This document shows, piece after piece, positions 58,684 through 64,000 of a DNA stretch of 64,000 bases. How positions within the stretch are numbered: the first letter of the stretch is position 1; each line of letters starts with the position of its first letter. The stretch lies in assembly GCA_964017145.1 (NCBI GenBank), contig OZ024841.1:1860001-1924000 (forward strand), written 5' to 3'. A program made the position numbers and the translations under genes. The notes below the pieces were generated by a model that did not search any database, was not told the origin of the DNA, and saw nothing but the letters and a program-made list of their open reading frames with translations. The DNA comes from Agrocybe praecox. Lineage: Eukaryota; Basidiomycota; Agaricomycetes; Agaricales; Agrocybaceae.

Positions 58684-60606
58684 CCTGTTTGCTCGAGTCG
58701 GATGCTCCTGCGTAATTTATTAAGATCCCATCGAAATTTACTTTCTTCTGCTTCTGACAATAAAAGTATCCATAGGATGCATTACTCTTTCCTCTTACTG
58801 CTACTTACTGTAGATATCATGAGTACGAGTCGCTGTTTATCCTCCTAAGGATTGTAATTCTAGTTGTTCTTCTGTTGTTGGGTTATCACTCCTACAATTT
58901 ATTTGACTTTTCTTCTTCTTTGGAAATAAGTGGGAAAGTGTCCTGATTATAACAGCCTTCCGTTGTGCTATGCATAGATGAATTCAGACTCTTACTAACG
59001 TTTGGAGCATTCTAGGAAATCAGAATGACAACGGTGAGTTATGATCAAGGTGAGACACCAACAACGGCAACAACGTACTATTTACCCTAGGTGTTTACCT
59101 TACCCACCGACCATCTAGACAAGCGAAAAGATATCCACGAGGGGTATCAACGAGAGTGGAATGTGCCTTACTACCAAGAGTAACGGAGGCTAAACGTGGG
59201 CATCAAACAGAGGGACGCCGTTCGTTGGATAATGAAATTGACGCATGAGTATCTCTCTTGATGTCATTTGTCGGCAGCGTCGAGTTCGTATACATTGTTC
59301 AATTCATTCAGGCCGACAAGGAGTACCAGAGCATGGTAAATCAAAACATTCAAGGACAATAGAAAATGGCGACCCTCAGCCTCTGTAAGATGGATATAGT
59401 TGTCCAGACAGGCGAGCATGACTGCACATTGCATAAAGCAGAAATCTTTTTGGTCCGATTAGGGATTTGTCCGCCAATAATATTACAGCGTCGATGATGT
59501 ATGCAGGAGAGATGGGAGAAAGGGAGATTTCCGTATTAATGATATCCTTGGTAATTCGGTTCGCAAAACCACTGCGGTTGCAAGATTTGTTGCATCACTG
59601 GAAGATTTTTAGATTGTGCTAGAAAGAGAACCAGAGTATACTTACTCTCTGTGTATCTTGATTATGAACTCGCACCCATCCTCTTTGAGCCAGAGAATAT
59701 CAAGATGTGTTCCACTGGACGTCATCCCGAACTGTTGGGTAAGTGCATCTGACACGACCTTCCTGATTGTTAGGACATCTGAAAAAGCGGGATTTGCAGA
59801 GAAATGCAGATATTGAGCGTCTTGCTCTAAAGATACCATGAATTTTCAGGTTTCAAAGGCACGATGCCACAGTAATAACGGTAATGAATGGAAGCTTGGA
59901 GACCGAGCTGCGTAAGGTGACAAATTTAAATCGCGTGACCTACATAATTAGTCTTACATACACGGCACGCCAGGCTCGCGTCGCGCGTCGCGTCATAGAT
60001 AACAAGCTACATACTTATAGGTATTTAGCATGTTCACTCCGGGGGCCCGACGGTCCAGGAATTCTGCATGTATACAAGTCTTCTTCCCTGTGTGTATTTA
60101 CGTAGCTATTCCGAGTTTATCTGGATACAATGATCAAGACAGAATGGAAATTTCATGAAATTATGAGCACTCGTTTTCAGCTCTTGTAGTTCTGTCCATC
60201 ATATCATACTCGGGATCTGCCTGTGTGCGGTACGGCGTACGACATCGGGCTTGGCGGTATATCATGGAAAGATCTAATATTACTGCTACAGATGGATCCA
60301 TTAAGTATGCATTTCGATTTCTTTTGCTCGGGCTTTCATATTTAGATGTCTTCCAACAGACTGAGCAGTGAAGCCGAGAAAGATTGGAAATTGGAAGATA
60401 GTAATGGATGATTGATACATTGATTTAATTTATGTTAGGTTACTATTGAACAAATACATAAAGATAGTTAATTTTAAATGATACCGCTACAAAGCTATAT
60501 GAAAAGCGTTCTAAGCGTGGCAAATGAATAATATGGTACAGATGTGCTTCAATGATTTGTAAACGTCCGCAATAGTCCCCTGGACCAGAATAAGAAATGT
60601 AAGGTG
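58684..60606. other. Intergenic between convergent genes, 1.9 kb
   Basis: No gene recognised. Short open frames overlap on both strands without motifs or splice chains. Confidence 0.5.
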
Positions 60607-62034
60607 TTAGTTTAGGTTGAATTCTTCGAATTGCCCTTCAAGGGCAGAAATTGCGTCGACTTCCTTGGCAAATTTGAGGAAGTCCTCGTCCATGTCATCG
60701 TCAGAGCCCAATAACCTGTGGAGGGCTCTGCCAGTGTGATCATAGTCGCAAGCGAGCGAATACATCCAATACGCGAGATAGGCACCAACATGACCGGCGT
60801 CAGAGTCATGGAGAGCCGCGAGACTCCGTCCAGATGCGGGTTTAACGAGAACGACACCCTGTTGTGATTCGGCTGCTGCCAATTCTTGATTAAAAGCATT
60901 ATGAACAATCGAGCGGGTGACCGACGGCGACGATGATATTGAAGAAGAGGTCGAATCTGACGATGAGCAGGAGTAAAAGGAACTCGCGTCAGAGTCGGTG
61001 AAGTGGCCGGATACTTCAAAGGTTGGGACAGCAAAGGCTTCCCAGGGAACAGTTCCCGCACAATCCCAGTCAAGGACCCCAACGATATGACCTGTCTCAT
61101 CAACGAGAATATTATCGCTGTGCAAGTCCCCGTGTCGCATAGGGAAAGGACCTAGATCATCCCGTTCGTCAACGAGAGGCATCATTGCCTTTTTCCACAG
61201 TGATGCGACAAAGCGGCGCCTCAGCTGCGCATCACTCTGCTTCTCATCCTCATCTTCGTATTCCTCTAAGCTGGCTGCGACAGCTAGGCGCTCATAAGCT
61301 TCTGCCTGAATGGAAAAATACTCCCGGGCCGAGTTAAATGGACCCAATCCAAAATCTGCGCCGGGCCCTACTGATACATCGCCGTTGGAATCTATTTTAA
61401 AAGATCCTATCTGGTCGAAGGTAATTTTGCTCAGTTGCACGTGGATATCTGCAATGTCGCGTAAATATTGTTGAAGAATTCCGCGTTTCCCCTCGTCGTC
61501 TCCAAAGGGATCGGGTAGAGCATTGCCATCCCCCGAGCCCAATTCCTCAATGGATATTCCACATTCGTCAATGGTCATGCCTCTGATCGCCGTCATGAGC
61601 ACGAATGCGGGGAACTGAGGGCCCAACGGATTGGCGGGAGACGGATGTGCATGATAAGATAAAATCTCTGGCACGGGTATCGTTGTACGCTGACGAACGA
61701 GATGCAGCGCAGCGACTTCGTTTAGTATCTTTCGTTCAAGCTGCGCAGCAGTATTGAAGTAGGCATCCATAGGCGGCATGCCGAATCGGATGATCCAGGA
61801 AGTGTCGTCACTGAATAGGAGTTCATACACGAGAAATGATTGCCCCCATGTATAATGGTCTGAGAGGAGTTTGCAAGGGAGTTTCTGGGGATGAAAAGAT
61901 GTGGCATAGGTTTCCACTTGTCTATGATGTGGTTTGAGCTGTTCGACGGTTAAAATTACGCGATTAGCGTATTCTGGTTCCAATATTTCTAGTGAGGCGC
62001 AGACGTCTGGCCAGTTATCGCTGATAGGGGACAT
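60607..62034 (-). CDS. Aminoglycoside-phosphotransferase-like kinase (APH/ChoK fold)
   Basis: Intronless on the minus strand, 475 aa from the first ATG (62034). The frame stays open upstream to about 62127 without another ATG. The fold is that of APH/choline-kinase-type small-molecule kinases: a nucleotide-binding lobe with SFLVYELLFSDDTSWIIRF, IPVPEILSY before FVLMTAIRG, then the catalytic loop RHGDLHSDNILVD (about residue 320) and the metal-binding GVLDWDCAG. The catalytic Asp (HGDLH), Asn (DN) and DxD-like Asp are present. A Ser/Asp-rich insert (FTDSDASSFYSCSSSDSTSS) lies after the catalytic core, followed by a helical C-terminus. Fungal genomes hold many such kinases with unknown substrates; an antibiotic-resistance role is not implied. 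The lack of introns is unusual in this intron-dense window. Confidence 0.88.
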   Translation of the reverse strand: MSPISDNWPDVCASLEILEPEYANRVILTVEQLKPHHRQVETYATSFHPQKLPCKLLSDHYTWGQSFLVYELLFSDDTSWIIRFGMPPMDAYFNTAAQLERKILNEVAALHLVRQRTTIPVPEILSYHAHPSPANPLGPQFPAFVLMTAIRGMTIDECGISIEELGSGDGNALPDPFGDDEGKRGILQQYLRDIADIHVQLSKITFDQIGSFKIDSNGDVSVGPGADFGLGPFNSAREYFSIQAEAYERLAVAASLEEYEDEDEKQSDAQLRRRFVASLWKKAMMPLVDERDDLGPFPMRHGDLHSDNILVDETGHIVGVLDWDCAGTVPWEAFAVPTFEVSGHFTDSDASSFYSCSSSDSTSSSISSSPSVTRSIVHNAFNQELAAAESQQGVVLVKPASGRSLAALHDSDAGHVGAYLAYWMYSLACDYDHTGRALHRLLGSDDDMDEDFLKFAKEVDAISALEGQFEEFNLN

Positions 62035-64000
62035 TTCCAAATGAGAATATAATGAATGCAGGGAACTAGGTTGATGAGATGAGAATATCGGAGGCTTTGG
62101 TTGTTGTTGAGTAGAGGAGAGGAGCAAGAAAGACTAAGAGAGCCCCTTGTTGGCGGTGCATGTTCGAGTCGTGCATCATACATGTGTTCTGTCAAACCGA
62201 CTCAGGGTCCGATGACGGCCCGCATTACTGCCGAATGGCGTATGCCGACTCAGGGACACCACCACCGTCATCCACTGACCTGAAGGCTGACACTGACGCC
62301 CTTTGCGCCCGAAATTCATCTTCTGACCTCGCAAGATTTTCGGCGCCGCAAGAGAGCACACTATATCCGTATGCAATCACCGACCGCATACAAATTTTGA
62401 CAAGAAAACCTTTGACATCTATACAGTGTGCGCTAACTTAAGATTCGAGGGAGTACAAGTAAACGCTGGAGTACCTCTCAAGGCAGGCATGTGCTTGACC
62501 TCGGTCATCCCCAAAAATTATGACTTTTTCTGAGACAATTTTTCTCCTTTTCTTCTTCCTGGTATCGTTTCAGAAATCAATGCCAAGTTGGACGCTCCGT
62601 AGCCGTGCAGCATTTTTCGGCGCATGACAGCCGAAATACATCCTTCGGGAGGAGTCAAATCACGAGCGCTAAAACATCTTTTATTATTTTTTTGGCCCTC
62701 TCGCACACTGGGCTTACCCATTCCTAGAAAAAGAATATGCGAAGCTCTCGGTGGCAGTTCCCTTGTAAATACGGGCGCCGACTAGTCGTTCGAAGTATGC
62801 AAAAGACGTAATAACCATGGACGTGCCTTCGCGATAACAACAATGTACATTCAATAAACCATCTGGTATGTACTATTCCTCAAAGTGTATCGTATTTTGC
62901 GCCTAGATGCTTATACTCTTCCCTTCCTTCTCGGAACCCAGACTGGGAAGTGTCAATGAATCCTCGGCATCTTTTCAGGCTAGAAAGACACCCTATACAC
63001 ACCGTCCAGATTCTTAGTTTTGTGTTGTACATAGCATAGTGGTCTTGCGCACCACGGAATTCCAGGTAATAATTATCTCTTGCCTCATGTAAGTATAAGT
63101 GTGGCGTGTCTATCCCGAGGGGAATTACCTTTTAAGGGAGTCTCGAGAACCGTCGTTATACCTCTTTCCGTTGCGTCCGGCTGGTGTGAACTCGTACATA
63201 ATCTCTCGCATACCTAACAGAAGCATGTCCCATATACATATTCCAAAAAAATACTTCATGATCGGGTACTATGGGTACTACTCGGCGTTAACCGATATGA
63301 GAAAAAGGTTTCGAGAGAAGCATAAAAGCGAGATGAGCAAGCAGGGACTTTTTTCGCTCTCGAGGAGCGAAAAAGAACGGCGAGAGGAAAGGAAATCTCA
63401 AAGTCAGGTATATATTGCTATATTGAAGATGTTAGGCGCGTTAATGAAGATCCGAAGGGAGGCCCAAAAAGGACGACGATCTTCCTTCGGCGCGGACATC
63501 TTATCGCGGAATTTTCGGATTACGGTTTGCCTGTGAACATGTATTTATATGCCGCTGACAATAATTGGGTTACATACTGAAATTGATACAAAATTCATGT
63601 GCGTATTCAGCGAGTGTATCTGCGCTCCATGTAGCAAGAATTCTTGCGGTTAGACTCCTTTGTATTTTTCTTTTAAACAACATCATGCCAAACCCGTCAA
63701 CCAGATAATATCTACGTAGTGAGCTTCCATACTTTTGATCTCTCTTTGCTTCACGTTCCTCAAAACAATAAGATAGCAAGACTATCCCACCGCGAAAAAT
63801 GACGACACTGCATACGCCAGTGGTCGGAGATTAAATTGCCGAGGTTCCGAAGCCTCTCGGGATATCGGCACTTCATTAAGTCCTGTAAAGGCCGCACGCT
63901 TCTGTCCGGCTTCAACCTCTTTGACACTTCCATATTTATTTGGTGACGTACATATGTATCTTACTTAGTCTTCATTGACTTTGCCTCTTCTACTGCGGCC
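62035..64000. other. Intergenic to right edge, 2 kb
   Basis: Kinase promoter at the left. Small open frames (for example 63099-63536, basic) have no recognisable motif. No RNA gene found. Confidence 0.5.

Overview
This 64 kb window is nuclear DNA of a mushroom-forming basidiomycete (Agaricomycetes). The genes are packed with short introns (about 50-60 nt, GT-AG) and very small exons, and the families are typical of that class: a clade-type sesquiterpene synthase, a DUF1996 protein, a DUF6533 membrane-protein relic, a WSC-domain GH71 glucanase, a NACHT-type STAND protein and family-expanded P450s. I rebuilt gene models by joining exons at splice sites that keep the reading frame and match family motifs. 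Most models close to an exact multiple of three. No prokaryotic features, rRNA, convincing tRNA or CRISPR were seen.

Layout. 0-5 kb: a sesquiterpene synthase that runs off the left edge, a small unknown gene and a decayed DUF6533 membrane-protein gene. 6-17 kb: eIF2-gamma, a short-chain dehydrogenase (SDR) with a broken SDR relic beside it, a DUF1996 secreted-type protein, an L-amino-acid-oxidase-like flavoenzyme and a DCN1-like neddylation factor. 17-29 kb: a gene-poor zone rich in microsatellites holding only one recognisable gene (a proline/serine-rich protein), ending in a hAT-like MITE with an intact 8-bp target duplication. 29-38 kb: MPP6 (exosome cofactor), a four-helix membrane protein with a long acidic tail, TFIIE-beta and YAE1. 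40-51 kb: an MDR oxidoreductase, a P450 gene apparently split in two by a NACHT NTPase gene, an intact P450 and a secreted repeat protein. 52-62 kb: an alpha-1,3-glucanase (GH71) with three WSC domains, the La RNA-binding protein and an aminoglycoside-phosphotransferase-like kinase.

Housekeeping genes (eIF2-gamma, DCN1, MPP6, TFIIE-beta, YAE1, La) alternate with fast-evolving accessory genes (terpene, P450, NLR, cell wall), and relics lie next to intact paralogues of SDR and P450. The most notable observations are the NLR gene lying between the two halves of a P450, micro-exons as short as 4 nt in the GH71 gene and 10 nt in the P450, the hAT MITE, the long gene-poor zone, a tandemly duplicated exon-bearing unit at 49.3-50.1 kb and a long tail on the terpene synthase. 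I see no convincing multi-gene novel system. The terpene synthase at the left edge may belong to a cluster continuing outside the window.
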